DNA of 64,000 nt from Azolla caroliniana. Lineage: Eukaryota; Polypodiophyta. This document shows positions 35,801 through 49,736 of this stretch, piece by piece. Where the stretch lies: positions 1-64,000 of the forward strand of contig JBHGNT010000154.1 in the NCBI GenBank assembly GCA_043228905.1, given 5' to 3'. The translations under genes and the position numbers were made by a program. Every line of letters starts with the position of its first letter. The first letter of the stretch is position 1. Below the pieces are notes generated by a model. That model did not search any database, was not told the DNA's origin, and worked only from the letters and a program-made list of their open reading frames with translations.

Positions 35801-38200
35801 CTAATTTCGTCATGTCTCTCGACCTGAGTTTCAAAACCTTGATTTTTTAATTCCATATCATAGCTAGCATTGTTAGCTTCGATTCGCATGTTTGAACACA
35901 AAAATCCGATATCACACGAGCCAGGTATGAACATTTTAATTTACTTAACGGCTCCTCTCAACTCCTTCCTCAAGTTTGCTAATTTCGTCATGTCTCTCGA
36001 CCTGAGTTTCAAAATCTGGATTTTTAAATTCCATATCATAGCTAGCGTTGTTAGCTTCGATTCGCATGTTTGAACACAAAAATCCGATATCACACGAGCC
36101 AGGTATAAACATTTTAATTTACCTACTAGCTCTTCTCAACTCCCTCCTCAAATTTGGTAATTTCGTCAGGTCTCTCGACGTGAGTTTCAAAATCCTGATT
36201 TTTTAATTCCATATCATAGCTAGCGTTGTTAGCTTCGATTCGCATGTTTGAACACAAAAATCTGATATCACACGAGCCAGGTATGAACAGTTTAATTTAC
36301 TCAAGGGCTCCTCTCAACTCCCTCCTCAAGTTTGCTATTTTCGTCATGTCTCTCGACCTAAGTTTCAAAATCTTGATTTTTTAATTCCATATCATAGCTA
36401 GCGTTGTTACCTTCGATTCGCATGTTTGAACACAAAAATCCGATATCACACGAGCCAGGTATGAACATTTTAATTTACTCAAGGGCTCCTCTCAACTCCC
36501 TCCTCAAATTTGCTAATTTCGTCATGTCTCTCGACCTTAGTTTCAAAATCTTGATTTTTTAATTCCATATCATAGCTAGGGTTGTTAGCTCTGATTCGCA
36601 TGTTTGAACACAAAAATCCGATATCACACGAGCCAGGTATAAACATTTTAATTTACCTATTAGCTCTTCTCAACTCCCTCCTCAAATTTGGTAATTTCGT
36701 CAGGTCTCTCGACCTGAGTTTCAAAATCCTGATTTTTTAATTCCATATCATAGCTAGCGTTGTTAGCTTCGATTCGCATGTTTGAACACAAAAATCCGAT
36801 ATCACACGAGCCAGGTATGAACAGTTTAATTTACTCAAGGGCTCCTCTCAACTCCTTCCTCAAGTTTGCTAATTTCGTCATGTCTCTCGACCTGACTTTC
36901 AAAATCTTGATTTTTTAATTCCATATTATAGCTAGCGTTGTTAGCTTCGATTCGCATGTTTGAACACAAAAATCCGATATCACACGAGCCAGGTATGAAC
37001 ATTTTAATTTACTCAAGGACTCCTCTCAACTCCTTCCTCAAGTTTGCTAATTTCGTCATGTCTCTCGACCTGAGTTTCAAAACCTTGATTTTTTAATTCC
37101 ATATCATAACTAGCGTTGTTAGCTTCGATTCGCATGTTTGAACACAAAAATCCGATATAACACGAGCCAGGTATGAACATTTTAATTTACTCAAGGACTC
37201 CTCTCAACTCCTTCCTCAAGTTTGCTAATTTCGTCATGTCTCTCGACCTGAGTTTCAAAATCTTGATTTTTTTATTCCATATCATAGCTAGCGTTGTTAG
37301 CTTCGATTCGCATGTTTGAACACAAAAATCCGATATCACACGAGCCAGGTATAAACATTTTAATTTACCTACTAGCTCTTCTCAACTCCCTCCTCAAATT
37401 TGGTAATTTCGTCAGGTCTCTCGACCTGAGTTTCAAAATCCTGATTTTTTAATTCCATATCATAGCTAGCGTTGTTAGCTTCGATTCGCATGTTTGAACA
37501 CAAAAATCCGATATCACACGAGCCAGGTATGAACAGTTTAATTTACTCAAGGGCTCCTCTCAACTCCCTCCTCAAGTTTGCTATTTTCGTCATGTCTCTC
37601 GACCTGAGTTTCAAAATCTTGATTTTTAAATTCCATATCATAGCTAGCGTTGTTACCTTCGACTCGCATGTTTGAACACAAAAATCCGATATCACACGAG
37701 CCAGGTATGAACATTTTAATTTACTCAAGGACTCCTCTCAACTCCTTCCTCAAGTTTGCTAATTTCGTCATGTCTCTCGACCTGAGTTTCAAAACCTTGA
37801 TTTTTTAATTCCATATCATAGCTAGCGTTGTTAGCTTCGATTCGCATGTTTGAACACAAAAATCCGATATCACACGAGCCAGGTATGAACAGTTTAATTT
37901 ACTCAAGGGCTCCTCTCAACTCCCTCCTCAAGTTTGCTATTTTCGTCATGTCTCTCGACCTGAGTTTCAAAATCTTGATTTTTTAATTCCATATCATAGC
38001 TAGCGTTGTTACCTTCGACTCGCATGTTTGAACACAAAAATCCGATATCACACGAGCCAGGTATGAACATTTTAATTTACTCAAGGACTCCTCTCAACTC
38101 CTTCCTCAAGTTTGCTAATTTCGTCATGTCTCTCGACCTGAGTTTCAAAACCTTGATTTTTTAATTCCATATCATAGCTAGCATTGTTAGCTTCGATTCG
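32900..38200 (+). repeat. long-range copy of the 19.6-25.4 kb segment
   Basis: Rare alleles of the earlier segment recur here in the same order: CAACTGCCTCC with TCTCGTCCTGAG near 34182-34223, ATCCGACATCAC near 34838, TCGTCTTGTC near 35096, ATTTATAAATTCC near 35309 and 35665, TCTCGACGTGAG near 36174, TAGGGTTGTTAGCTCTG near 36577, and ACCTATTAGCTC near 36655. The offset changes stepwise: 13,254, then 12,542 (one 712-bp unit fewer here), then 12,898 (two monomers more), then 12,720 bp (one fewer). All steps are whole monomers, as expected from unequal exchange. Edges are approximate. Confidence 0.82.
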
Positions 38201-39276
38201 CATGTTTGAACACAAAAATCCGATATAACACGAGCCAGGTATGAACATTTTAATTTACTCAAGGACTCCTCTCAACCCCTTCCTCAAGTTTGCTAATTTC
38301 GTCATGTCTCTCGACCTGACTTTCAAAATCTTGATTTTTTAATTCCATATCATAGCTAGCGTTGTTAGCTTCGATACGCATGTTTGAACACAAAAATCCG
38401 ATATCACACGAGCCAGGTATGAACAGTTTAATTTACTCAAGGGCTCCTCTCAACTCCTTCCTCAAGTTTGCTAATTTCGTCATGTCTCTCGACCTGAGTT
38501 TCAAAACCTTGATTTTTTAATTCCATATCATAGCTAGCGTTGTTAGCTTCGATTCGCATGTTTGAACACAAAAATCCGATATCACACGAGCCAGGTATAA
38601 ACATTTTAATTTACTAAAGGGCTCCTCTCAACTCCTTCCTCAAGTTTGCTAATTTCGTCATGTCTCTCGACCTGAGTTTCAAAACCTTGATTTTTTAATT
38701 CCATATCATAGCTAGCATTGTTAGCTTCGATTCGCATGTTTGAACACAAAAATCCGATATCACACGAGCCAGATATGAACAGTTTAATTTACTCAAGGGC
38801 TCCTCTCAACTCCTTCCTCAAGTTTGCTAATTTCGTCATGTCTCTCGACCTGAGTTTCAAAACCTTGATTTTTTAATTCCATATCATAGCTAGCGTTGTT
38901 AGCTTCGATTCGCATGTTTGAACACAAAAATCCGATATCACACGAGCCAGGTATGAACATTTTAATTTACTCAAGGACTCCTCTCAACTCCTTCCTCAAG
39001 TTTGCTAATTTCGTCATGTCTCTCGACCTGAGTTTCAAAACCTTGATTTTTTAATTCCATATCATAGCTAGCATTGTTAGCTTCGATTCGCATGTTTGAA
39101 CACAAAAATCCGATATAACACGAGCCAGGTATGAACATTTTAATTTACTCAAGGACTCCTCTCAACTCCTTCCTCAAGTTTGCTAATTTCGTCATGTCTC
39201 TCGACCTGAGTTTCAAAATCTTGATTTTTAAATTCCATATCATAGCTAGCGTTGTTAGCTTCGATTCGCATGTTTG

Positions 39277-39447
39277 AACACAAAAATCCGATATCACACG
39301 AGCCAGGTATAAACATTTTAATTTACTCAAGGGCTCCTCTCAACTCCTTCCTCAAGTTTGCTAATTTCGTCATGTCTCTCGACCTAAGTTTCATAGCCCT
39401 CCTCAAGCGTTGTTACCTAGCGTTGTTACCTTCGACTCGCATGTTTG
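39277..39447 (+). repeat. 171-bp patchwork monomer 1
   Basis: First of eleven monomers in which the region GTTTCAAAATCTTGATT...CATAGCTAGCG is replaced by a shorter mosaic starting CATAGCCCTCCTCAAGCGTT at 39392. The mosaic contains CCCTCCTCAAG, which normally lies about 70 bp earlier in the unit, and then GCGTTGTTACC twice. The net change is 7 bp shorter. All eleven copies share the mosaic, so it arose once and was copied. The change joins two reading frames and creates a 109-codon open frame, which I do not regard as a gene. Confidence 0.95.
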
Positions 39448-41227
39448 AACACAAAAATCCGATATCACACGAGCCAGGTATGAACAGTTTAATTTACTCA
39501 AGGGCTCCTCTCAACTCCTTCCTCAAGTTTGCTAATTTCGTCATGTCTCTCGACCTGACTTTCAAAATCTTGATTTTTTAATTCCATATCATAGCTAGCG
39601 TTGTTAGCTTCGATTCGCATGTTTGAACACAAAAATCCGATATCACACGAGCCAGGTATGAACATTTTAATTTACTCAAGGACTCCTCTCAACTCCTTCC
39701 TCAAGTTTGCTAATTTCGTCATGTCTCTCGACCTGAGTTTCAAAACCTTGATTTTTTAATTCCATATCATAGCTAGCATTGTTAGCTTCGATTCGCATGT
39801 TTGAACACAAAAATCCGATATAACACGAGCCAGGTATGAACATTTTAATTTACTCAAGGACTCCTCTCAACTCCTTCCTCAAGTTTGCTAATTTCGTCAT
39901 GTCTCTCGACCTGAGTTTCAAAATCTGGATTTTTAAATTCCATATCATAGCTAGCGTTGTTAGCTTCGATTCGCATGTTTGAACACAAAAATCCGATATC
40001 ACACGAGCCAGGTATAAACATTTTAATTTACTCAAGGGCTCCTCTCAACTCCTTCCTCAAGTTTGCTAATTTCGTCATGTCTCTCGACCTGAGTTTCAAA
40101 ACCTTGATTTTTTAATTCCATATCATAGCTAGCATTGTTAGCTTCGATTCGCATGTTTGAACACAAAAATCCGATATAACACGAGCCAGGTATGAACATT
40201 TTAATTTACTCAAGGACTCCTCTCAACTCCTTCCTCAAGTTTGCTAATTTCGTCATGTCTCTCGACCTGAGTTTCAAAATCTGGATTTTTAAATTCCATA
40301 TCATAGCTAGCGTTGCTAGCTTCGATTCGCATGTTTGAACACAAAAATCCGATATCACACGAGCCAGGTATAAACATTTTAATTTACTCAAGGGCTCCTC
40401 TCAACTCCTTCCTCAAGTTTGCTAATTTCGTCATGTCTCTCGACCTGAGTTTCAAAACCTTGATTTTTTAATTCCATATCATAGCTAGCATTGTTAGCTT
40501 CGATTCGCATGTTTGAACACAAAAATCCGATATAACACGAGCCAGGTATGAACATTTTAATTTACTCAAGGACTCCTCTCAACTCCTTCCTCAAGTTTGC
40601 TAATTTCGTCATGTCTCTCGACCTGAGTTTCAAAATCTGGATTTTTAAATTCCATATCATAGCTAGCGTTGTTAGCTTCGATTCGCATGTTTGAACACAA
40701 AAATCCGATATCACACGAGCCAGGTATAAACAGTTTAATTTACTCAAGGGCTCCTCTCAACTCCCTCCTCAAGTTTGCTATTTTCGTCATGTCTCTCGAC
40801 CTGAGTTTCAAAATCTTGATTTTTAAATTCCATATCATAGCTAGCGTTGTTACCTTCGACTCGCATGTTTGAACACAAAAATCCGATATCACACGAGCCA
40901 GGTATGAACAGTTTAATTTACTCAAGGGCTCCTCTCAACTCCTTCCTCAAGTTTGCTAATTTCGTCATGTCTCTCGACCTGACTTTCAAAATCTTGATTT
41001 TTTAATTCCATATCATAGCTAGCGTTGTTAGCTTCGATTCGCATGTTTGAACACAAAAATCCGATATCACACGAGCCAGGTATGAACATTTTAATTTACT
41101 CAAGGACTCCTCTCAACTCCTTCCTCAAGTTTGCTAATTTCGTCATGTCTCTCGACCTCAGTTTCAAACTCTGGATTTTTAAATTCCATATCATAGCTAG
41201 CGTTGTTAGCTTCGATTCGCATTTTTG

Positions 41228-41398
41228 AACACAAAAATCCGATATCACACGAGCCAGGTATAAACATTTTAATTTACTCAAGGGCTCCTCTCAACTCCTT
41301 CCTCAAGTTTGCTAATTTCGTCATGTCTCTCGACCTAAGTTTCATAGCCCTCCTCAAGCGTTGTTACCTAGCGTTGTTACCTTCGACTCGCATGTTTG
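41228..41398 (+). repeat. 171-bp patchwork monomer 2
   Basis: Mosaic begins at 41343, 1,951 bp after the first. The preceding boundary reads CGCATTTTTGAACAC instead of CGCATGTTTGAACAC, an allele shared with copies 4 and 8. Confidence 0.95.
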
Positions 41399-43000
41399 AA
41401 CACAAAAATCCGATATCACACGAGCCAGGTATGAACAGTTTAATTTACTCAAGGGCTCCTCTCAACTCCTTCCTCAAGTTTGCTAATTTCGTCATGTCTC
41501 TCGACCTGACTTTCAAAATCTTGATTTTTTAATTCCATATCATAGCTAGCGTTGTTAGCTTCGATTCGCATGTTTGAACACAAAAATCCGATATCACACG
41601 AGCCAGGTATGAACATTTTAATTTACTCAAGGACTCCTCTCAACTCCTTCCTCAAGTTTGCTAATTTCGTCATGTCTCTCGACCTGAGTTTCAAAACCTT
41701 GATTTTTTAATTCCATATCATAGCTAGCATTGTTAGCTTCGATTCGCATGTTTGAACACAAAAATCCGATATAACACGAGCCAGGTATGAACATTTTAAT
41801 TTACTCAAGGACTCCTCTCAACTCCTTCCTCAAGTTTGCTAATTTCGTCATGTCTCTCGACCTGAGTTTCAAAATCTGGATTTTTAAATTCCATATCATA
41901 GCTAGCGTTCTTAGCTTCGATTCGCATGTTTGAACACAAAAATCCGATATCACACGAGCCAGGTATAAACATTTTAATTTACTCAAGGGCTCCTCTCAAC
42001 TCCTTCCTCAAGTTTGCTAATTTCGTCATGTCTCTCGACCTGAGTTTCAAAACCTTGATTTTTTAATTCCATATCATAGCTAGCATTGTTAGCTTCGATT
42101 CGCATGTTTGAACACAAAAATCCGATATAACACGAGCCAGGTATGAACAGTTTAATTTACTCAAGGGCTCCTCTCAACTCCTTCCTCAAGTTTGCTAATT
42201 TCGTCATGTCTCTCGACCTGAGTTTCAAAATCTTGATTTTTTAATTCCATATCATAGCTAGCGTTGTTAGCTTCGATTCGCATGTTTGAACACAAAAATC
42301 CGATATAACACGAGCCAGGTATAAACAGTTTAATTTACTCAAGGGCTCCTCTCAACTCCCTCCTCAAGTTTGCTAATTTCGTCATGTCTCTCGACCTGAG
42401 TTTCAAAATCTGGATTTTTAAATTCCATATCATAGCTAGCGTTGTTAGCTTCGATTCGCATGTTTGAACACAAAAATCCGATATCACACGAGCCAGGTAT
42501 GAACATTTTAATTTACTCAAGGACTCCTCTCAACTCCTTCCTCAAGTTTGCTAATTTCGTCATGTCTCTCGACCTGAGTTTCAAAACCTTGATTTTTTAA
42601 TTCCATATCATAGCTAGCGTTGTTAGCTTCGATTCGCATGTTTGAACACAAAAATCCGATATCACACGAGCCAGGTATGAACATTTTAATTTACTCAAGG
42701 ACTCCTCTCAACTCCTTCCTCAAGTTTGCTAATTTCGTCATGTCTCTCGACCTGAGTTTCAAAACCTTGATTTTTTAATTCCATATCATAGCTAGCATTG
42801 TTAGCTTCGATTCGCATGTTTGAACACAAAAATCCGATATAACACGAGCCAGGTATGAACATTTTAATTTACTCAAGGACTCCTCTCAACTCCTTCCTCA
42901 AGTTTGCTAATTTCGTCATGTCTCTCGACCTGAGTTTCAAAATCTGGATTTTTAAATTCCATATCATAGCTAGCGTTGTTAGCTTCGATTCGCATGTTTG

Positions 43001-43171
43001 AACACAAAAATCCGATATCACACGAGCCAGGTATAAACATTTTAATTTACTCAAGGGCTCCTCTCAACTCCTTCCTCAAGTTTGCTAATTTCGTCATGTC
43101 TCTCGACCTAAGTTTCATAGCCCTCCTCAAGCGTTGTTACCTAGCGTTGTTACCTTCGACTCGCATGTTTG
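43001..43171 (+). repeat. 171-bp patchwork monomer 3
   Basis: Mosaic begins at 43116, 1,773 bp after copy 2. It lies immediately left of the 9,940-bp duplication and is therefore not duplicated by it. Confidence 0.95.
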
Positions 43172-44951
43172 AACACAAAAATCCGATATCACACGAGCCA
43201 GGTATGAACAGTTTAATTTACTCAAGGGCTCCTCTCAACTCCTTCCTCAAGTTTGCTAATTTCGTCATGTCTCTCGACCTGACTTTCAAAATCTTGATTT
43301 TTTAATTCCATATCATAGCTAGCGTTGTTAGCTTCGATTCGCATGTTTGAACACAAAAATCCGATATCACACGAGCCAGGTATGAACATTTTAATTTACT
43401 CAAGGACTCCTCTCAACTCCTTCCTCAAGTTTGCTAATTTCGTCATGTCTCTCGACCTGAGTTTCAAAACCTTGATTTTTTAATTCCATATCATAGCTAG
43501 CATTGTTAGCTTCGATTCGCATGTTTGAACACAAAAATCCGATATAACACGAGCCAGGTATGAACATTTTAATTTACTCAAGGACTCCTCTCAACTCCTT
43601 CCTCAAGTTTGCTAATTTCGTCATGTCTCTCGACCTGAGTTTCAAAATCTTGATTTTTTAATTCCATATCATAGCTAGCGTTGTTAGCTTCGATTCGCAT
43701 GTTTGAACACAAAAATCCGATATCACACGAGCCAGGTATAAACATTTTAATTTACTCAAGGGCTCCTCTCAACTCCTTCCTCAAGTTTGCTAATTTCGTC
43801 ATGTCTCTCGACCTGAGTTTCAAAACCTTGATTTTTTAATTCCATATCATAGCTAGCATTGTTAGCTTCGATTCGCATGTTTGAACACAAAAATCCGATA
43901 TAACACGAGCCAGGTATGAACATTTTAATTTACTCAAGGACTCCTCTCAACTCCTTCCTCAAGTTTGCTAATTTCGTCATGTCTCTCGACCTGAGTTTCA
44001 AAATCTGGATTTTTAAATTCCATATCATAGCTAGCGTTGCTAGCTTCGATTCGCATGTTTGAACACAAAAATCCGATATCACACGAGCCAGGTATAAACA
44101 TTTTAATTTACTCAAGGGCTCCTCTCAACTCCTTCCTCAAGTTTGCTAATTTCGTCATGTCTCTCGACCTGAGTTTCAAAACCTTGATTTTTTAATTCCA
44201 TATCATAGCTAGCATTGTTAGCTTCGATTCGCATGTTTGAACACAAAAATCCGATATAACACGAGCCAGGTATGAACATTTTAATTTACTCAAGGACTCC
44301 TCTCAACTCCTTCCTCAAGTTTGCTAATTTCGTCATGTCTCTCGACCTGAGTTTCAAAATCTGGATTTTTAAATTCCATATCATAGCTAGCGTTGTTAGC
44401 TTCGATTCGCATGTTTGAACACAAAAATCCGATATCACACGAGCCAGGTATAAACAGTTTAATTTACTCAAGGGCTCCTCTCAACTCCCTCCTCAAGTTT
44501 GCTATTTTCGTCATGTCTCTCGACCTGAGTTTCAAAATCTTGATTTTTAAATTCCATATCATAGCTAGCGTTGTTACCTTCGACTCGCATGTTTGAACAC
44601 AAAAATCCGATATCACACGAGCCAGGTATGAACAGTTTAATTTACTCAAGGGCTCCTCTCAACTCCTTCCTCAAGTTTGCTAATTTCGTCATGTCTCTCG
44701 ACCTGACTTTCAAAATCTTGATTTTTTAATTCCATATCATAGCTAGCGTTGTTAGCTTCGATTCGCATGTTTGAACACAAAAATCCGATATCACACGAGC
44801 CAGGTATGAACATTTTAATTTACTCAAGGACTCCTCTCAACTCCTTCCTCAAGTTTGCTAATTTCGTCATGTCTCTCGACCTGAGTTTCAAACTCTGGAT
44901 TTTTAAATTCCATATCATAGCTAGCGTTGTTAGCTTCGATTCGCATTTTTG

Positions 44952-45122
44952 AACACAAAAATCCGATATCACACGAGCCAGGTATAAACATTTTAATTTA
45001 CTCAAGGGCTCCTCTCAACTCCTTCCTCAAGTTTGCTAATTTCGTCATGTCTCTCGACCTAAGTTTCATAGCCCTCCTCAAGCGTTGTTACCTAGCGTTG
45101 TTACCTTCGACTCGCATGTTTG
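44952..45122 (+). repeat. 171-bp patchwork monomer 4
   Basis: Mosaic begins at 45067, 1,951 bp after copy 3, the same spacing as between copies 1 and 2. It carries the CGCATTTTTGAACAC boundary. Confidence 0.95.
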
Positions 45123-47080
45123 AACACAAAAATCCGATATCACACGAGCCAGGTATGAACAGTTTAATTTACTCAAGGGCTCCTCTCAACTCCTTCCTCA
45201 AGTTTGCTAATTTCGTCATGTCTCTCGACCTGACTTTCAAAATCTTGATTTTTTAATTCCATATCATAGCTAGCGTTGTTAGCTTCGATTCGCATGTTTG
45301 AACACAAAAATCCGATATCACACGAGCCAGGTATGAACATTTTAATTTACTCAAGGACTCCTCTCAACTCCTTCCTCAAGTTTGCTAATTTCGTCATGTC
45401 TCTCGACCTGAGTTTCAAAACCTTGATTTTTTAATTCCATATCATAGCTAGCATTGTTAGCTTCGATTCGCATGTTTGAACACAAAAATCCGATATAACA
45501 CGAGCCAGGTATGAACATTTTAATTTACTCAAGGACTCCTCTCAACTCCTTCCTCAAGTTTGCTAATTTCGTCATGTCTCTCGACCTGAGTTTCAAAATC
45601 TGGATTTTTAAATTCCATATCATAGCTAGCGTTCTTAGCTTCGATTCGCATGTTTGAACACAAAAATCCGATATCACACGAGCCAGGTATAAACATTTTA
45701 ATTTACTCAAGGGCTCCTCTCAACTCCTTCCTCAAGTTTGCTAATTTCGTCATGTCTCTCGACCTGAGTTTCAAAACCTTGATTTTTTAATTCCATATCA
45801 TAGCTAGCATTGTTAGCTTCGATTCGCATGTTTGAACACAAAAATCCGATATAACACGAGCCAGGTATGAACAGTTTAATTTACTCAAGGGCTCCTCTCA
45901 ACTCCTTCCTCAAGTTTGCTAATTTCGTCATGTCTCTCGACCTGACTTTCAAAATCTTGATTTTTTAATTCCATATCATAGCTAGCGTTGTTAGCTTCGA
46001 TTCGCATGTTTGAACACAAAAATCCGATATAACACGAGCCAGGTATAAACAGTTTAATTTACTCAAGGGCTCCTCTCAACTCCCTCCTCAAGTTTGCTAA
46101 TTTCGTCATGTCTCTCGACCTGAGTTTCAAAATCTGGATTTTTAAATTCCATATCATAGCTAGCGTTGCTAGCTTCGATTCGCATGTTTGAACACAAAAA
46201 TCCGATATCACACGAGCCAGGTATAAACATTTTAATTTACTCAAGGGCTCCTCTCAACTCCTTCCTCAAGTTTGCTAATTTCGTCATGTCTCTCGACCTG
46301 AGTTTCAAAACCTTGATTTTTTAATTCCATATCATAGCTAGCATTGTTAGCTTCGATTCGCATGTTTGAACACAAAAATCCGATATAACACGAGCCAGGT
46401 ATGAACATTTTAATTTACTCAAGGACTCCTCTCAACTCCTTCCTCAAGTTTGCTAATTTCGTCATGTCTCTCGACCTGAGTTTCAAAATCTGGATTTTTA
46501 AATTCCATATCATAGCTAGCGTTGTTAGCTTCGATTCGCATGTTTGAACACAAAAATCCGATATCACACGAGCCAGGTATAAACAGTTTAATTTACTCAA
46601 GGGCTCCTCTCAACTCCCTCCTCAAGTTTGCTATTTTCGTCATGTCTCTCGACCTGAGTTTCAAAATCTTGATTTTTAAATTCCATATCATAGCTAGCGT
46701 TGTTACCTTCGACTCGCATGTTTGAACACAAAAATCCGATATCACACGAGCCAGGTATGAACAGTTTAATTTACTCAAGGGCTCCTCTCAACTCCTTCCT
46801 CAAGTTTGCTAATTTCGTCATGTCTCTCGACCTGACTTTCAAAATCTTGATTTTTTAATTCCATATCATAGCTAGCGTTGTTAGCTTCGATTCGCATGTT
46901 TGAACACAAAAATCCGATATCACACGAGCCAGGTATGAACATTTTAATTTACTCAAGGACTCCTCTCAACTCCTTCCTCAAGTTTGCTAATTTCGTCATG
47001 TCTCTCGACCTGAGTTTCAAACTCTGGATTTTTAAATTCCATATCATAGCTAGCGTTGTTAGCTTCGATTCGCATGTTTG

Positions 47081-47251
47081 AACACAAAAATCCGATATCA
47101 CACGAGCCAGGTATAAACATTTTAATTTACTCAAGGGCTCCTCTCAACTCCTTCCTCAAGTTTGCTAATTTCGTCATGTCTCTCGACCTAAGTTTCATAG
47201 CCCTCCTCAAGCGTTGTTACCTAGCGTTGTTACCTTCGACTCGCATGTTTG
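47081..47251 (+). repeat. 171-bp patchwork monomer 5
   Basis: Mosaic begins at 47196, 2,129 bp after copy 4. The following monomer has TTTCTTCATGTC instead of TTTCGTCATGTC, also seen after copy 9. Confidence 0.95.
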
Positions 47252-48497
47252 AACACAAAAATCCGATATCACACGAGCCAGGTATGAACAGTTTAATTTA
47301 CTCAAGGGCTCCTCTCAACTCCTTCCTCAAGTTTGCTAATTTCTTCATGTCTCTCGACCTGACTTTCAAAATCTTGATTTTTTAATTCCATATCATAGCT
47401 AGCGTTGTTAGCTTCGATTCGCATGTTTGAACACAAAAATCCGATATCACACGAGCCAGGTATGAACATTTTAATTTACTCAAGGACTCCTCTCAACTCC
47501 TTCCTCAAGTTTGCTAATTTCGTCATGTCTCTCGACCTGAGTTTCAAAACCTTGATTTTTTAATTCCATATCATAGCTAGCATTGTTAGCTTCGATTCGC
47601 ATGTTTGAACACAAAAATCCGATATAACACGAGCCAGGTATGAACATTTTAATTTACTCAAGGACTCCTCTCAACTCCTTCCTCAAGTTTGCTAATTTCG
47701 TCATGTCTCTCGACCTGAGTTTCAAAATCTGGATTTTTAAATTCCATATCATAGCTAGCGTTCTTAGCTTCGATTCGCATGTTTGAACACAAAAATCCGA
47801 TATCACACGAGCCAGGTATAAACATTTTAATTTACTCAAGGGCTCCTCTCAACTCCTTCCTCAAGTTTGCTAATTTCGTCATGTCTCTCGACCTGAGTTT
47901 CAAAACCTTGATTTTTTAATTCCATATCATAGCTAGCATTGTTAGCTTCGATTCGCATGTTTGAACACAAAAATCCGATATAACACGAGCCAGGTATAAA
48001 CAGTTTAATTTACTCAAGGGCTCCTCTCAACTCCCTCCTCAAGTTTGCTATTTTCGTCATGTCTCTCGACCTGAGTTTCAAAATCTTGATTTTTAAATTC
48101 CATATCATAGCTAGCGTTGTTACCTTCGACTCGCATGTTTGAACACAAAAATCCGATATCACACGAGCCAGGTATGAACAGTTTAATTTACTCAAGGGCT
48201 CCTCTCAACTCCTTCCTCAAGTTTGCTAATTTCGTCATGTCTCTCGACCTGACTTTCAAAATCTTGATTTTTTAATTCCATATCATAGCTAGCGTTGTTA
48301 GCTTCGATTCGCATGTTTGAACACAAAAATCCGATATCACACGAGCCAGGTATGAACATTTTAATTTACTCAAGGACTCCTCTCAACTCCTTCCTCAAGT
48401 TTGCTAATTTCGTCATGTCTCTCGACCTGAGTTTCAAACTCTGGATTTTTAAATTCCATATCATAGCTAGCGTTGTTAGCTTCGATTCGCATGTTTG

Positions 48498-48668
48498 AAC
48501 ACAAAAATCCGATATCACACGAGCCAGGTATAAACATTTTAATTTACTCAAGGGCTCCTCTCAACTCCTTCCTCAAGTTTGCTAATTTCGTCATGTCTCT
48601 CGACCTAAGTTTCATAGCCCTCCTCAAGCGTTGTTACCTAGCGTTGTTACCTTCGACTCGCATGTTTG
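48498..48668 (+). repeat. 171-bp patchwork monomer 6
   Basis: Mosaic begins at 48613, 1,417 bp (8 x 178 - 7) after copy 5. Confidence 0.95.
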
Positions 48669-49736
48669 AACACAAAAATCCGATATCACACGAGCCAGGT
48701 ATGAACAGTTTAATTTACTCAAGGGCTCCTCTCAACTCCTTCCTCAAGTTTGCTAATTTCGTCATGTCTCTCGACCTGACTTTCAAAATCTTGATTTTTT
48801 AATTCCATATCATAGCTAGCGTTGTTAGCTTCGATTCGCATGTTTGAACACAAAAATCCGGTATCACACGAGCCAGGTATGAACATTTTAATTTACTCAA
48901 GGACTCCTCTCAACTCCTTCCTCAAGTTTGCTAATTTCGTCATGTCTCTCGACCTGAGTTTCAAAACCTTGATTTTTTAATTCCATATCATAGCTAGCAT
49001 TGTTAGCTTCGATTCGCATGTTTGAACACAAAAATCCGATATAACACGAGCCAGGTATGAACATTTTAATTTACTCAAGGACTCCTCTCAACTCCTTCCT
49101 CAAGTTTGCTAATTTCGTCATGTCTCTCGACCTGAGTTTCAAAATCTGGATTTTTAAATTCCATATCATAGCTAGCGTTGTTAGCTTCGATTCGCATGTT
49201 TGAACACAAAAATCCGATATCACACGAGCCAGGTATAAACATTTTAATTTACTCAAGGGCTCCTCTCAACTCCTTCCTCAAGTTTGCTAATTTCGTCATG
49301 TCTCTCGACCTGAGTTTCAAAACCTTGATTTTTTAATTCCATATCATAGCTAGCATTGTTAGCTTCGATTCGCATGTTTGAACACAAAAATCCGATATAA
49401 CACGAGCCAGGTATGAACATTTTAATTTACTCAAGGACTCCTCTCAACTCCTTCCTCAAGTTTGCTAATTTCGTCATGTCTCTCGACCTGAGTTTCAAAA
49501 TCTGGATTTTTAAATTCCATATCATAGCTAGCGTTGCTAGCTTCGATTCGCATGTTTGAACACAAAAATCCGATATCACACGAGCCAGGTATGAACATTT
49601 TAATTTACTCAAGGACTCCTCTCAACTCCTTCCTCAAGTTTGCTAATTTCGTCATGTCTCTCGACCTGAGTTTCAAACTCTGGATTTTTAAATTCCATAT
49701 CATAGCTAGCGTTGTTAGCTTCGATTCGCATGTTTG

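Larger units (their letters stand above)
38820..42440 (+). repeat. 21-monomer unit, copy 1
   Basis: Landmarks at 39252, 40206, 40562, 40669, 41025, 41203, 41801 and 42335 recur 3,724 bp downstream (21 x 178 - 14, because each period holds two 171-bp monomers). Inside it a two-monomer (356-bp) step is visible at 39850, 40206 and 40562. Variants private to this copy include CTCGACCTCAG near 41153. The CTACTAGCTC subtype that is frequent upstream is absent here. Confidence 0.83.
42544..46164 (+). repeat. 21-monomer unit, copy 2
   Basis: Second copy of the 3,724-bp unit. It is nearly the same as copy 1, but near 43646 it reads ATCTTGATTTTTTAATTCC where copy 1 has ATCTGGATTTTTAAATTCC, and near 46166 GTTGCTAGC where copy 1 has GTTGTTAGC. 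Most of it lies within the first copy of the later 9,940-bp duplication, so the 21-monomer duplication is probably the older event. Confidence 0.83.

Noticed and set aside
39252-39581. 109-codon frames across the 171-bp monomers
   Set aside because: The 7-bp shortening happens to join two satellite frames. The same fusion recurs wherever the patchwork monomer was copied, which reflects DNA duplication and not selection on a protein.
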